From positions 6,634,001-6,698,000 of the forward strand of contig JAWQUS010000023.1 of NCBI GenBank assembly GCA_036365455.1: a stretch of 64,000 bases of DNA, read 5' to 3'. Numbering within the stretch: the stretch's first letter is position 1; every line of letters starts with the position of its first letter. Below, piece after piece: positions 63,882-64,000 of this stretch. The position numbers and the translations under genes are program-made. The notes beneath the pieces were generated by a model. The model had not been told where the DNA came from and searched no databases. It saw nothing but the letters and a program-made list of their open reading frames with translations. This DNA is from Macrosoma leucophasiata. Lineage: Eukaryota > Arthropoda > Insecta > Lepidoptera > Hedylidae.

Positions 63882-64000
63882 ATAACAGCCGAAAGATGTC
63901 CACTGCTGGACCAAACCCTCCCCATACGGGCGATATGCCATAATCGCCACGATTGGAAAAAAGATTGGCGATCGCAGTGGCAGTAGTTATCGCAGGATGC
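63882..64000 (-). mobile_element. LINE 3' tail, inverted, cut by the window end
   Basis: CAGCCGAAAGATGTCCACTG, TGGACCAAACCCTCCCC and ATCGCCACGATTGG are the inverse of the tail type at 59860-59950. ATTGGCGATCGCAGT also occurs at 17840. Confidence 0.55.

Overview
The window looks like nuclear DNA of a moth or butterfly. It has AT-rich introns and intergenic DNA, frequent TAGGTAGGTA tracts, SINE and LINE tails of lepidopteran type, a mariner, many short TIR elements with 8-bp target duplications, and intron-rich insect genes. All identifications come from reading translations and repeats by eye; no database search was run.

Genes, left to right. (1) 1613-1768 (+): last coding exon of a gene entering from the left, probably a TRIC/TMEM38 intracellular cation channel. 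(2) 16744-23747 (+): complete UDP-glucose 4-epimerase (GALE), seven coding exons, 362 aa, with a likely CpG-rich promoter and 5' UTR exon near 8815-8987. (3) 28072-24630 (-): complete METTL4-type adenine N6-methyltransferase, five exons, 340 aa, convergent with GALE. (4) 40565 to beyond 63130 (+): 5' part of disabled (Dab), the endocytic and signalling adaptor. It begins with a 12-codon first exon, then the PTB exons, several phase-0 cassette exons including a 39-nt microexon, and a 564-nt exon with four DPF motifs. The 3' end lies outside the window.

The rest is mostly mobile DNA. There is a dead mariner in Dab intron 1, several non-LTR retrotransposon fragments, a poly(A) retrocopy with a 12-bp target duplication, and many hAT-like elements with intact TIRs and 8-bp duplications. 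These include a 495-bp palindrome full of TATCGATA-type motifs upstream of METTL4, and a 2.6-kb element in a Dab intron that carries a nested LINE. SINE-like families recur, including an unusual one with a tRNA-like core between inverted repeats.

The most notable features are two cases of decayed exon duplication. About five degenerate, same-orientation copies of Dab PTB exon 2 follow the real exon at a spacing of roughly 230-250 bp. A decayed copy of GALE catalytic exon 3 lies in the next intron and is split by a hAT-like MITE. GALE (sugar metabolism), METTL4 (adenine methylation) and Dab (clathrin adaptor) have no evident functional link. I found no CRISPR array and no bacterial-type system.
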